Source of the DNA: Pseudomonas migulae
GTDB taxonomy: Bacteria; Pseudomonadota; Gammaproteobacteria; Pseudomonadales; Pseudomonadaceae
Direction of reading: 5' to 3'
Assembly (NCBI RefSeq): GCF_024169315.1
Contig: NZ_JALJWR010000001.1
Location: forward strand, 2,129,501 to 2,193,500
DNA: 64,000 nt
Positions 8,505 to 16,554 of this stretch are shown in pieces. Below the pieces are notes generated by a model. That model had not been told where the DNA came from. It ran no database searches and saw only the letters and a list, made by a program, of their open reading frames with translations. The first letter of the stretch is position 1; each line of letters begins with the position of its first letter. Both the position numbers and the translations under genes were made by a program.

Positions 8505-9161
8505 TTACCGAGCAGAAACCCGATAAACCCGCTCCTCAAGCCGCGTAACTCCGCTCTCGATGAACTTCCAGCTCTCGCCCAGAACATCCTGGTCTTCCAG
8601 AATCTTCAGCGACCACACCGCGCTGAACAACCGTTGCACTTCATCATCAAGCACAGCAAACGGCGGTCCGTCCTTTTGCGTCTGGTCGTAATCCAGCGTA
8701 ATCAAAAGCCCCAAAGAGTCTTTCGGCAGAATCCGGTTCAGATGAGCCGCGTACTGCTCTCGCATCTTCGGTGGCAAGGCAATCAACGCAGCGCGGTCGT
8801 ACAGTGCGCTGCAATCGGCAACATCGCCGGCGGTCAAGGCGAAGAAATCACCACACCAGATTTCGATCGAACCCGCCCGATACACCGTAAAAGGCCCTTG
8901 ATCGCTGACGTCCGGGTCAAATTGGTGCTCGTGGAAAAAGTCTTCGACTGCTTTTTCCGACAACTCGACACCCAACACTTCGTGACCGCATTTCGCCAGC
9001 CATAGCAAATCCAGGCTTTTCCCACATAACGGCACCAGTACGCGCGCCCCGTCCTCCAGGCCCAACTGAGGCCAGTAACGTTGAAGATATGGATTCACTT
9101 CCGGCAGATGAAAGCCGATCTGATTCGACGTCCACCGCTTGTGCCAAAACTCCGGCTGCAT
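8505..9161 (-). CDS. tpm: Thiopurine S-methyltransferase
   Basis: This 218-residue SAM-dependent methyltransferase belongs to the TPMT family. Bacterial members methylate thiopurines and, in Pseudomonas, have been linked to methylation and detoxification of selenium and tellurium oxyanions. The N-terminal '[18 protein letters not shown]' and the SAM-binding segment '[16 protein letters not shown]' are diagnostic. ATG 9161 is chosen over the ATG eight codons upstream because GGAG lies six bases before it. It is divergent from the ygiD-like gene. Confidence 0.92.
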   Translation of the reverse strand: MQPEFWHKRWTSNQIGFHLPEVNPYLQRYWPQLGLEDGARVLVPLCGKSLDLLWLAKCGHEVLGVELSEKAVEDFFHEHQFDPDVSDQGPFTVYRAGSIEIWCGDFFALTAGDVADCSALYDRAALIALPPKMREQYAAHLNRILPKDSLGLLITLDYDQTQKDGPPFAVLDDEVQRLFSAVWSLKILEDQDVLGESWKFIESGVTRLEERVYRVSAR

Positions 9162-9211
9162 AAATATCTCCGAAAATTCGATCAAAACACCCTAAAACTT
9201 ATATTAGATTT

Positions 9212-9224
9212 AGATCAATGATCT
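9212..9224. promoter_or_regulatory. Palindrome between tpm and ygiD, possible operator
   Basis: AGATCA-A-TGATCT is a perfect 6-bp inverted repeat around one central base in the divergent promoter region, with an AT-rich tract just upstream. No regulator gene is adjacent, so a role is speculative. Confidence 0.35.
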
Positions 9225-9265
9225 GACTGAAGATGACGCCCATCTTAACTCTCAGGAGCTCATCC

Positions 9266-10033
9266 ATGTTGCCCAGCCTGTATATATCCCATGGTTCACC
9301 CATGCTGGCCCTGGAGCCCGGCGCCAGCGGGCCGGCTCTCGCGCGGCTGGCTGCCGAATTGCCGAAACCCCGAGCCATCGTGATTGTTTCCGCCCACTGG
9401 GAAAGCAATGAACTGCTGGTCAGCGGCAATCCGCAACCTGAAACCTGGCATGACTTCGGTGGCTTTCCCAAGGCATTGTTCGAGGTGCAATACCCGGCAC
9501 CTGGCGATCCGCAACTGGCGGCGGAGGTTGTCGAGTTGCTGAAGCGCAGTGACTTGCCCGCACGTATCGACACCAAACGGCCCTTCGACCATGGCGTATG
9601 GGTGCCTTTGTCGTTGATGTATCCGCAGGCTGATATCCCGGTGGTGCAGGTTTCGCTGCCGACTCGCGGCGGCCCTGCCCTGCAGACCCGCGTCGGGCAC
9701 GCACTGGGTAGCCTGCGCGAACAGGGCGTTCTGTTGATCGGCTCCGGCAGCATCACCCATAACCTGCGCGAACTGGACTGGCATGCCGGCCCGGAAAGCG
9801 TCGAACCGTGGGCCAGGGAATTCCGCGACTGGATGATCGAGAAACTCGACGCCAACGACGAAGCCGCGTTGCACGACTATCGCCAACAAGCACCGAACGC
9901 TGTGCGTAACCATCCAAGCGATGAACATTTGCTGCCGTTGTACTTTGCCCGCAGTGCCGGGGGTACATTCAGCGTGAGCCACCAGGGATTCACCATGGGT
10001 GCCCTGGGTATGGACATTTACCGCTTCGGATAA
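9266..10033 (+). CDS. ygiD: DOPA 4,5-dioxygenase-like extradiol enzyme (YgiD family)
   Basis: This 255-residue class III extradiol dioxygenase belongs to the LigB superfamily, YgiD/DODA branch. Metal-binding histidines are likely in 'YISHGSPM' (residue 9), 'DHGVWVPL' and 'GSGSITHNL'. E. coli YgiD opens the ring of L-DOPA; the physiological substrate here is unknown. The start ATG 9266 has GGAG eight bases upstream; eleven extra codons upstream lack such a site. The 'WHDFGGFPKALFEVQYPAPG' segment is typical of the family. Confidence 0.88.
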   Translation: MLPSLYISHGSPMLALEPGASGPALARLAAELPKPRAIVIVSAHWESNELLVSGNPQPETWHDFGGFPKALFEVQYPAPGDPQLAAEVVELLKRSDLPARIDTKRPFDHGVWVPLSLMYPQADIPVVQVSLPTRGGPALQTRVGHALGSLREQGVLLIGSGSITHNLRELDWHAGPESVEPWAREFRDWMIEKLDANDEAALHDYRQQAPNAVRNHPSDEHLLPLYFARSAGGTFSVSHQGFTMGALGMDIYRFG

Positions 10034-10057
10034 TGAAAGAACCTGCGGCGGCCAGGC

Positions 10058-10771
10058 TCAGACCACATCAACGCCGACATGAATCGCATCGTGCCGCCAG
10101 AACTCCAGGTCACAATCGATCAGCCGCTCATGCTGGTCGTAATTGACCCGGGCGATGCGCAATCCCGGGCTTCCGACCGACACCTTCAACGCCGCAGCGG
10201 CATCCACCGACAAAGCCGTCGGCACGATCTCGAAGCGCACCCGCCCGTAATGCAAGTCGTAATGCCGCGCGTACAGCTCGGTAATCGACTGATTCAAATC
10301 AAACTCCAGGATCCCCGGAAAATACTGCGGATTGAGGTAGTGCTCCACGTACAGCACCAGCCGCTCATCAATGCGCCGTGCGCGGCAGACCTGAATCACG
10401 CTCGACAACGCCGGCAACTGCAGCCAGGCACAGACCGCTGCCGACGCCGGTTGCAGCCGCGCCGAAATCACTTCGGTGGACGGCACCCGCCCCTGCGCGC
10501 TGACCATCGCGTGAAAGTGGCTGCGCTGCATCAGGTTATAAGCCAGGCGCGGCGGCGACACGAACCAGCCCCGGCGCTCCTCGCGATAAATCTGCCCTTG
10601 AGCCTCCAGCTGCAACAACGCTTCGCGCACGGTTATGCGTGTGGTGCCGAACAACTCACTGAGCTTGCGCTCCGCCGGCAACTTGCTGCCGGGCGCCAGC
10701 AGCCCGTGATCGAGCTGCTCCTGAAGCACCTGCCCGATGGCTGTCACCGCTTTGGTTGTCTCAACGCGCAT
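10058..10771 (-). CDS. GntR/HutC-family regulator with UTRA ligand domain
   Basis: This 237-residue protein has an N-terminal winged helix ('LPAERKLSELFGTTRITVREALLQLEAQG' type, quoted in part) and a C-terminal UTRA domain, which binds small effectors. It is divergent from an ABC importer, and an operator-like CTGGACTAGACCAG lies 14 bases before its start, with a related copy before the importer. This suggests it represses both itself and the importer and is released by the transported compound. TTG 10774 is also in frame, but ATG 10771 is preferred. The wing and linker resemble PhnF/NagR-type regulators, but the effector cannot be named. Confidence 0.9.
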   Translation of the reverse strand: MRVETTKAVTAIGQVLQEQLDHGLLAPGSKLPAERKLSELFGTTRITVREALLQLEAQGQIYREERRGWFVSPPRLAYNLMQRSHFHAMVSAQGRVPSTEVISARLQPASAAVCAWLQLPALSSVIQVCRARRIDERLVLYVEHYLNPQYFPGILEFDLNQSITELYARHYDLHYGRVRFEIVPTALSVDAAAALKVSVGSPGLRIARVNYDQHERLIDCDLEFWRHDAIHVGVDVV

Positions 10772-10784
10772 CAACGTTACCTAT

Positions 10785-10798
10785 CTGGACTAGACCAG
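10785..10798. promoter_or_regulatory. Operator-like palindrome, regulator side
   Basis: CTGGACTAGACCAG is symmetric at 12 of 14 positions and resembles the TGGTCTAGACCA-type sites bound by several GntR/UTRA regulators. It lies just upstream of the UTRA regulator gene start. Confidence 0.6.
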
Positions 10799-11063
10799 CA
10801 CTGTTTCGGGGCAGAAGCCGTCAATGGAAACGGCTCCGTCAGCTTTCAGCAAGCCTAGGCACTGCACATGACTGACAGATGACAAAGGCGCTGAACGGTT
10901 CGGTCAAGCGCCTGCAATTTCATAGCCAAGTCCTTTTATATCAGCTCTTTAGCCATGGTCTACGCTTATCCCGAAGCCTGAGCGTTGTTGCAAAAGAAAT
11001 AGGGGCGGACCGCTGGTCGACATCAAAATGTCATCAGAGGCGCCTAGATTGGCTCAGGTATTG

Positions 11064-11077
11064 CTGACCTAGACCAA
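11064..11077. promoter_or_regulatory. Operator-like palindrome, importer side
   Basis: CTGACCTAGACCAA matches the site at 10785–10798 in 11 of 14 positions, including the core CTAGACCA, and lies 46 bases before the binding-protein gene. In the rest of the 351-base gap 10772–11122 I see no gene; a clear -35/-10 pair could not be fixed. Confidence 0.55.
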
Positions 11078-11122
11078 CACAACCGCAATCGCAGCGTTGA
11101 TAACGCCCAAAGGAGCTTCGGA

Positions 11123-12190
11123 ATGAAACAGCTTTTCCTGGCATCACTGTTAGGCTCGACCATTGCCCTGTGCACCGCCGCCATGGCGGCTGATACCGAT
11201 CTGAAAACCCTGGAAGCCGCGGCGAAAGCGGAAGGAGAGGTCAACAGTGTCGGCATGCCCGATAACTGGGCCAACTGGAAAGGTACCTGGGATGACCTGG
11301 CCAAGAACTACGGCCTGAAACACATCGACACCGACATGAGCTCGGCCCAGGAAATCGCCAAGTTCGCCGCTGAAAAAGACAACGCCAGCGCCGACATCGG
11401 CGACGTCGGTGCAGCATTCGGCCCGATTGCGGTCAAGCAAGGCGTGGTCCAACCGTACAAGCCAAGCACCTGGGCTCAGATTCCTGATTGGGCGAAGGAC
11501 AAAGAAGGCAACTGGGCACTGGCCTACACCGGCACCATCGCATTCATCGTTAACAAAAAGCTGCTGCACGGGTCGGATACCCCGACTAAATGGGCCGATC
11601 TCAAAACCGGCAAATACAAGGTCTCCATCGGCGACGTGAGCACTGCGGCCCAGGCTGCCAACGGAGTTCTGGCTGCTGCTCTGGCTAACGGCGGCGACGA
11701 GAAAAACCTCCAGCCCGCGCTGTTGCTGTTCGCCGACATTGCCAAGCAAGGTCGTCTGTCCATGTCCAACCCGACCATCGCCACGATGGAAAAGGGCGAA
11801 ATCGAAGTCGGTGTGGTCTGGGACTTCAACGGCCTGAGCTACAAGGCGAAGATGGCGAATCCGGATGACTACACCGTACTGATTCCATCCGACGGCTCGG
11901 TGATTTCCGGTTACACCACCATCATCAACAAATACGCCAAGCACCCGAACGCCGCCAAACTGGCCCGCGAATACATCTTCAGCGACGCCGGCCAGATCAA
12001 CCTGGCACGCGGCAACGCTCGTCCGATCCGTGCCGAACACCTGACATTGCCAGCCGATGTTCAGGCTCAGTTGCTGCCTAACGAGCAGTACAAAGACGTG
12101 ACCCCGATCAAGGACGCAGATGCGTGGGAGAAGACCTCCAAGGCCCTGCCGCAGAAGTGGAACGAAGAAGTCATCGTCGAGATGAAGTAA
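11123..12190 (+). CDS. ABC-importer periplasmic binding protein
   Basis: This 355-residue extracellular solute-binding protein has a signal peptide ending near 'AAMA|ADTDLK' (about residue 22). The fold belongs to the group that includes polyamine, Fe(III) and 2-aminoethylphosphonate binding proteins. A clear AAAGGAG site precedes the ATG. It is the first gene of a five-gene importer cluster containing a phosphodiesterase-type hydrolase and a HAD phosphatase, so an organophosphorus or phosphate-ester ligand is a reasonable inference, not shown by the sequence. A REPIN separates it from the next gene, which may lower downstream expression and favour high levels of the binding protein. Confidence 0.9.
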   Translation: MKQLFLASLLGSTIALCTAAMAADTDLKTLEAAAKAEGEVNSVGMPDNWANWKGTWDDLAKNYGLKHIDTDMSSAQEIAKFAAEKDNASADIGDVGAAFGPIAVKQGVVQPYKPSTWAQIPDWAKDKEGNWALAYTGTIAFIVNKKLLHGSDTPTKWADLKTGKYKVSIGDVSTAAQAANGVLAAALANGGDEKNLQPALLLFADIAKQGRLSMSNPTIATMEKGEIEVGVVWDFNGLSYKAKMANPDDYTVLIPSDGSVISGYTTIINKYAKHPNAAKLAREYIFSDAGQINLARGNARPIRAEHLTLPADVQAQLLPNEQYKDVTPIKDADAWEKTSKALPQKWNEEVIVEMK

Positions 12191-12202
12191 TCCCGTAACT
12201 CT

Positions 12203-12294
12203 TGCAGGAGCGAAGCTCGCTCGCGAAAGCGGACTGTCTGCCAACAACTTTGTTGAATGTCAGCCTCTCTTCGCGGGCAAGCCTCGCTCCTACA
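12203..12294. repeat. Imperfect REPIN
   Basis: An inverted pair of REP sequences (GCAGGAGCGAAGCTCGCTCG … CGGGCAAGCCTCGCTCCTAC) lies between the binding-protein gene and the hydrolase gene, inside a likely operon. Confidence 0.85.
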
Positions 12295-12335
12295 GGTTTT
12301 GACGATATCTATTGTTTTCGCGGAGTTCCGCCCCT

Positions 12336-13142
12336 ATGAAGCACAACGTCATCCTTGTCGTGCTCGACGGCCTCAATTACGAGGTTGCGCGCCACGCCAT
12401 GGGGCACCTGCAGGCTTACGTTGGCGCAGGACGCGCGGCGCTCTACAAGCTGGAGTGCGAACTGCCTGCCCTGTCCCGTCCCCTGTATGAATGCATCCTG
12501 ACCGGCGTCACGCCGATCGACAGTGGCATCGTCCACAACAACGTCTCGCGCCTGTCCAATCAGCGCAGCATCTATCACTACGCCACCGATGCCGGCCTTA
12601 AAACTGCCGCCGCGGCCTATCACTGGGTCAGTGAGCTGTACAACCGTTCGCCGTTCGTCGACGCCCGGGATCGTCACACCGACGACCTTTCGTTGCCGAT
12701 CCAGCACGGACATTTCTACTGGAGCGACCATTACCCGGATTCGCACCTGTTCGCCGACGCGGAAAACCTGCGCCTGCGACATGAGCCGAATTTCCTGCTG
12801 GTGCACCCCATGAACATCGACGACGCCGGGCACAAGCACGGCCTCGACACCCCGCAATACCGCAACAGCGCCCGCTTCGCCGACATCTTCCTCGCCGACT
12901 ACCTGCAAGGCTGGCTCGACGCCGGTTACCAGGTGCTGGTGACCGCCGACCACGGCATGAACAACGACCGCTCCCACAACGGCCTGCTGCCGGAAGAACG
13001 CGAGGTGCCGCTGTTCGTCCTCGGTGACGCATTCAGTTTCAATGCCGGGGCCACACCGAAACAGACGGAAATCTGCGGCACCGTCTGCGAACTGCTGGGC
13101 GTGGCCCACGACAAACCCGTTTGCCGGGAGCTGCTCAAGTGA
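12336..13142 (+). CDS. Alkaline-phosphatase-superfamily hydrolase (phosphodiesterase/phosphonoacetate hydrolase-like)
   Basis: This 268-residue cytoplasmic enzyme has the two-metal site of the NPP/PhnA branch of the alkaline phosphatase superfamily: Asp in 'VVLDGLN', a likely nucleophile in 'PALSRPLYE', ligands in 'NIDDAGHKHG' and 'VTADHGMN', and a final His in 'DRSHNGLLP'. No signal peptide is visible. Family members cleave phosphate diesters, or C–P bonds in phosphonoacetate. Position between the binding protein and permeases suggests that it acts on the imported compound. The ATG at 12336 has GGAG upstream; its stop overlaps the next gene's GTG. The nucleophile looks like Ser rather than the more usual Thr. 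Confidence 0.82.
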   Translation: MKHNVILVVLDGLNYEVARHAMGHLQAYVGAGRAALYKLECELPALSRPLYECILTGVTPIDSGIVHNNVSRLSNQRSIYHYATDAGLKTAAAAYHWVSELYNRSPFVDARDRHTDDLSLPIQHGHFYWSDHYPDSHLFADAENLRLRHEPNFLLVHPMNIDDAGHKHGLDTPQYRNSARFADIFLADYLQGWLDAGYQVLVTADHGMNNDRSHNGLLPEEREVPLFVLGDAFSFNAGATPKQTEICGTVCELLGVAHDKPVCRELLK

Positions 13143-13984
13143 ACGCCATGACTCGCGGCAAATGGCTGGCAGCCTTGTGCCTGGTGCCCTTCGCACTGTT
13201 CTTCATCGTGTTCGAAATCGCCCCGCTGACCTGGGTAATTATCAACAGCCTGGAATCGGAAGAGTCCGGCTGGGGCCTGGCCAACTTCACCCGGATCTTC
13301 AGCTCGAAGTTCTACTTGCAGGCGATCCAGTACAGCCTCGAGATCAGTTTCTGGTCCAGCGTGTTCGGGATCATCATCGCTGTACTTGGCGCTTATTCCC
13401 TGCGTCGGGTCGACTCGAAGCTGCGCAACTTCGTCAACGCCTTCGCCAACATGACCAGCAACTTCTCCGGCGTGCCCCTGGCTTTCGCGTTCATTATCCT
13501 GCTGGGGTTCAACGGCAGCATCACCATCATGCTCAAGCAGGCCGGGATCATCCAGGACTTCAACCTGTACTCGAAAACCGGGCTGATCATTCTCTACACC
13601 TACTTCCAGATTCCCCTGGGCGTGCTGCTGCTCTACCCGGCCTTCGACGCCCTGCGTGAAGACTGGCGCGAGTCCGCCGAACTGCTTGGCGCCAACGGCT
13701 GGCAATTCTGGCGACACATCGGTCTGCCGGTGCTGACGCCTGCGCTGCTCGGCACGTTCGTGATCCTGCTGGCTAACGCCCTCGGCGCCTACGCCACCGT
13801 GTACGCCCTGACCACCGGCAACTTCAACGTGATGACGATCCGTATTGCGGCGATGGTCTCGGGCGACATTTCCCTGGACCCGAACCTGGCCAGCGCCCTG
13901 GCCGTGGTACTGGTGGCGTTGATGACGCTGGTGACCGTCGTGCATCAGTTGCTGTTGAAGAGGAGCTACCATGTCTCGCGCTGA
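13139..13984 (+). CDS. ABC-importer permease (first)
   Basis: This 281-residue inner-membrane permease has about six hydrophobic helices, the first at about residues 11–30. The coupling EAA motif is visible as 'ESAELLGANGWQFWRHIGLP'. GTG 13139 is chosen as the start: it overlaps the preceding TGA and has GGGAG eight bases upstream, whereas ATG 13148 is 17 bases away. The 3' end overlaps the second permease gene by 14 bp. Together with that protein it should form the heteromeric membrane channel of the importer. Confidence 0.9.
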   Translation: MNAMTRGKWLAALCLVPFALFFIVFEIAPLTWVIINSLESEESGWGLANFTRIFSSKFYLQAIQYSLEISFWSSVFGIIIAVLGAYSLRRVDSKLRNFVNAFANMTSNFSGVPLAFAFIILLGFNGSITIMLKQAGIIQDFNLYSKTGLIILYTYFQIPLGVLLLYPAFDALREDWRESAELLGANGWQFWRHIGLPVLTPALLGTFVILLANALGAYATVYALTTGNFNVMTIRIAAMVSGDISLDPNLASALAVVLVALMTLVTVVHQLLLKRSYHVSR

Positions 13985-14771
13985 ATTGGGCCCGGTCGGT
14001 GTTTATCACCGCGTCGTGGTGTACCTGCTATTTGCCATTCTGTTGCTGCCGCTGGTCGGCACCTTTATCTACTCGATTTCCAGCAGTTGGTCGGCAACCA
14101 TTCTGCCGAGCGGTTTCAGCATCAAATGGTACGTGCAGCTGTGGAGCGATCCGCGTTTCCTGAGTGCTTTCGGTCAATCGCTGCTGGTCTGCGTCGGCTC
14201 GCTGATCCTGGCGGTGGTGCTCATTCTGCCGCTGCTGTTCGTGGTGCATTACCACTTTCCGAAACTCGACGCGTGGATGAACATCCTGATCCTGCTGCCC
14301 TTCGCGGTGCCGCCGGTGGTGTCGTCGGTGGGTTTATTGCAGCTCTACGGGTCGGGGCCGTTCGCGATGGTCGGCACGCCCTGGATTCTGATCGGCTGCT
14401 ATTTCACTGTGGCGCTGCCGTTCATGTACCGGGCAATTACCAACAACCTGCAAGCCATCAACCTGCACGACCTGATGGACGCTGCCCAACTGCTCGGTGC
14501 CAGCACCTGGCAAGCAGCATTCCTGGTCGTATTGCCGAATCTTCGCAAGGGTTTGATGGTGGCGTTGCTGCTGTCGTTCTCGTTCCTGTTCGGTGAGTTC
14601 GTGTTCGCCAACATCCTCGTCGGCACCCGCTACGAAACCCTGCAGGTCTACCTCAACAACATGCGTAACAGCAGCGGTCACTTCACCAGTGCGGTAGTGA
14701 TTTCCTACTTCTTCTTTGTGCTGGTTCTGACCTGGGCGGCCAATATCTTGAACAAGGACAAAAGCGAATGA
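13971..14771 (+). CDS. ABC-importer permease (second)
   Basis: This 266-residue permease has about six hydrophobic segments and the EAA coupling motif 'DAAQLLGASTWQAAFLVVLP'. The start ATG 13971 has AGGAG five bases upstream. It overlaps both neighbours (14 bp with the first permease, 4 bp with the ATPase gene), typical of a tightly coupled operon. It resembles the PotC/PhnV type of permease; the substrate is unknown. Confidence 0.9.
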   Translation: MSRAELGPVGVYHRVVVYLLFAILLLPLVGTFIYSISSSWSATILPSGFSIKWYVQLWSDPRFLSAFGQSLLVCVGSLILAVVLILPLLFVVHYHFPKLDAWMNILILLPFAVPPVVSSVGLLQLYGSGPFAMVGTPWILIGCYFTVALPFMYRAITNNLQAINLHDLMDAAQLLGASTWQAAFLVVLPNLRKGLMVALLLSFSFLFGEFVFANILVGTRYETLQVYLNNMRNSSGHFTSAVVISYFFFVLVLTWAANILNKDKSE

Positions 14772-15757
14772 GCTATGTCAGCGTCCAACATCTACAGAAA
14801 AACTACGCTGGCACCACGGTGTTCAGCGACATCAACTGCGAAATCCAGAAGGGTGAGTTCGTCACCCTCCTCGGCCCGTCCGGTTGCGGAAAATCCACGC
14901 TACTGCGTTGCATCGCCGGTCTGACTTCGGTGGATGGCGGCAAGATCCTGCTCGATGGTCAGGATCTCGTACCGCTGAGCCCGCAGAAGCGCGGGATCGG
15001 CATGGTGTTCCAGAGCTATGCCCTGTTCCCCAATATGACCGTTGAGCAAAACGTCGCCTTCGGTTTGCGCATGCAAAAGGTCAACAGCGACGACAGCCAG
15101 AAGCGCGTCGCCGAAGTATTGAAACTGGTGGAGCTGAATGACTTCGCCGCACGTTACCCGCATCAACTGTCCGGCGGTCAATGTCAGCGAGTCGCGCTCG
15201 CGCGCTCGTTGGTGACTCGTCCACGTCTGTTGTTGCTGGACGAACCGCTGTCGGCCCTCGATGCGCGCATCCGCAAGCACTTGCGCGAGCAGATCCGTCA
15301 GATTCAGCGCGAGCTGGGCCTGACCACGATCTTCGTCACACACGACCAGGAAGAAGCGCTGACCATGTCTGACCGGATTTTCCTGATGAATCAGGGAAAA
15401 ATCGTACAGAGTGGCGACGCCGAAACCCTGTACACGGCGCCCGTGGATGTTTTTGCGGCCGGCTTCATCGGCAACTACAACCTGCTGGACGCCGACAGCG
15501 CCACGAAGCTGCTGCAACGACCGATCACCCATCGCATCGCGATTCGTCCGGAAGCCATCGAACTGAGCCTGAATGGCGAACTCGATGCACAAGTGCGCAG
15601 CCACAGCCTGCTGGGTAACGTGATCCGCTACCGGGTCGAGGCCCGGGGCGTGGAACTGGTGGTGGATGTGCTCAACCGCTCGGCGGCCGATCTGCATCCC
15701 GATGGTCAGCGTCTGGCGCTTTCCATCGATCCGACGGCCCTGTGTGAGGTAGCCTGA
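14768..15757 (+). CDS. ABC-importer ATP-binding subunit
   Basis: This 329-residue ATPase has Walker A 'GPSGCGKSTLLRCIAG', a Q-loop in 'GMVFQSYALFPNMT', signature 'LSGGQCQRVALARSL', Walker B 'LLLLDEPLSALDARI' and H-loop 'FVTHDQEEA'. The C-terminal part (about residue 235 onward) looks like the TOBE-type regulatory extension of the PotA/AfuC/PhnT group. It starts in an ATGA overlap with the second permease and powers the importer. Confidence 0.93.
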   Translation: MSYVSVQHLQKNYAGTTVFSDINCEIQKGEFVTLLGPSGCGKSTLLRCIAGLTSVDGGKILLDGQDLVPLSPQKRGIGMVFQSYALFPNMTVEQNVAFGLRMQKVNSDDSQKRVAEVLKLVELNDFAARYPHQLSGGQCQRVALARSLVTRPRLLLLDEPLSALDARIRKHLREQIRQIQRELGLTTIFVTHDQEEALTMSDRIFLMNQGKIVQSGDAETLYTAPVDVFAAGFIGNYNLLDADSATKLLQRPITHRIAIRPEAIELSLNGELDAQVRSHSLLGNVIRYRVEARGVELVVDVLNRSAADLHPDGQRLALSIDPTALCEVA

Positions 15758-15791
15758 TGCCTTTGCTGATGTTGAAGAGAGAACTGCACTG

Positions 15792-16445
15792 ATGGCCCTG
15801 GCAATTTTTGATCTGGACGAAACCCTGATCCACGGCGACTGCGCCACCCTCTGGAGCGAGCAAATGGGTCGCCTGGGCTGGGTCGATCCCGAGTCGTTCA
15901 TGCGTCAGAACAACGAACTGATGGACGCTTACAGCCACGGCAAGCTGCGCATGGAGGATTACATGACCTTCAGCCTCGAACCGATGATCGGCAGGACGCC
16001 GGAAGAGATCGATCATCTGGTGGGGCCGTGGGTGGAAGACTTCATCGAGCCGATCATCTTCAGCGACGCCACCAAGGCCATTGCCGCGCACCGCAAAGCG
16101 GGTGACCGGATTCTGGTGATCTCGGCGTCGGGTACGCACCTGGTCAGGCCGATTGCCGATCGCTTGGGCATCGACGAGATTCTCGGCATCGAGCTGGAAG
16201 TGTTGCATGGGGTTTATAGCGGCCACACCGTCGGCACGCTGACCTACCGCGAAGGCAAGATCACGCGCTTGCTGGAATGGCTGGATGCGGAAGAGGAAAA
16301 CCTGGAAGGCGCAAGTTTCTACTCGGATTCACGCAATGATTTGCCGTTGTTGTTGAAGGTAGAATTCCCACACGTAGTAAACCCTGATCCTGTATTGCTC
16401 GAACACGCCGAAAAAGCCGGCTGGCCGATCCATACCTGGAAGTAA
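15792..16445 (+). CDS. HAD-IB family phosphatase
   Basis: This 217-residue HAD hydrolase of the SerB-like IB subfamily has nucleophile motif I 'IFDLDETLIHG', motif II 'ILVISASG', a Lys in 'YREGKITRL' and motif IV 'YSDSRNDLPLL'. Members remove phosphate from small molecules such as phosphoserine. It follows the ATPase gene by 34 bases and probably belongs to the same transcript, which supports a path of import, diester or phosphonate cleavage, then dephosphorylation. The substrate is not inferable from sequence. Confidence 0.88.
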   Translation: MALAIFDLDETLIHGDCATLWSEQMGRLGWVDPESFMRQNNELMDAYSHGKLRMEDYMTFSLEPMIGRTPEEIDHLVGPWVEDFIEPIIFSDATKAIAAHRKAGDRILVISASGTHLVRPIADRLGIDEILGIELEVLHGVYSGHTVGTLTYREGKITRLLEWLDAEEENLEGASFYSDSRNDLPLLLKVEFPHVVNPDPVLLEHAEKAGWPIHTWK

Positions 16446-16454
16446 TGCAAATCC

Positions 16455-16544
16455 TGTGGGAGCGTGGCTTGCCCGCGATGAACGATGACGCGGTTTGACT
16501 GACACACCGCGTCGCCTGAATCGCGGGCAAGCCACGCTCCCACA
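16455..16544. repeat. REPIN
   Basis: Perfect 24-bp arms (16455–16478 and 16521–16544), with a further inner pair GACGCGGT/ACCGCGTC, lie between the convergent HAD and quinone oxidoreductase genes. The hairpin may also act as a transcription barrier. Confidence 0.92.
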
Positions 16545-16554
16545 AGGACTGCGT

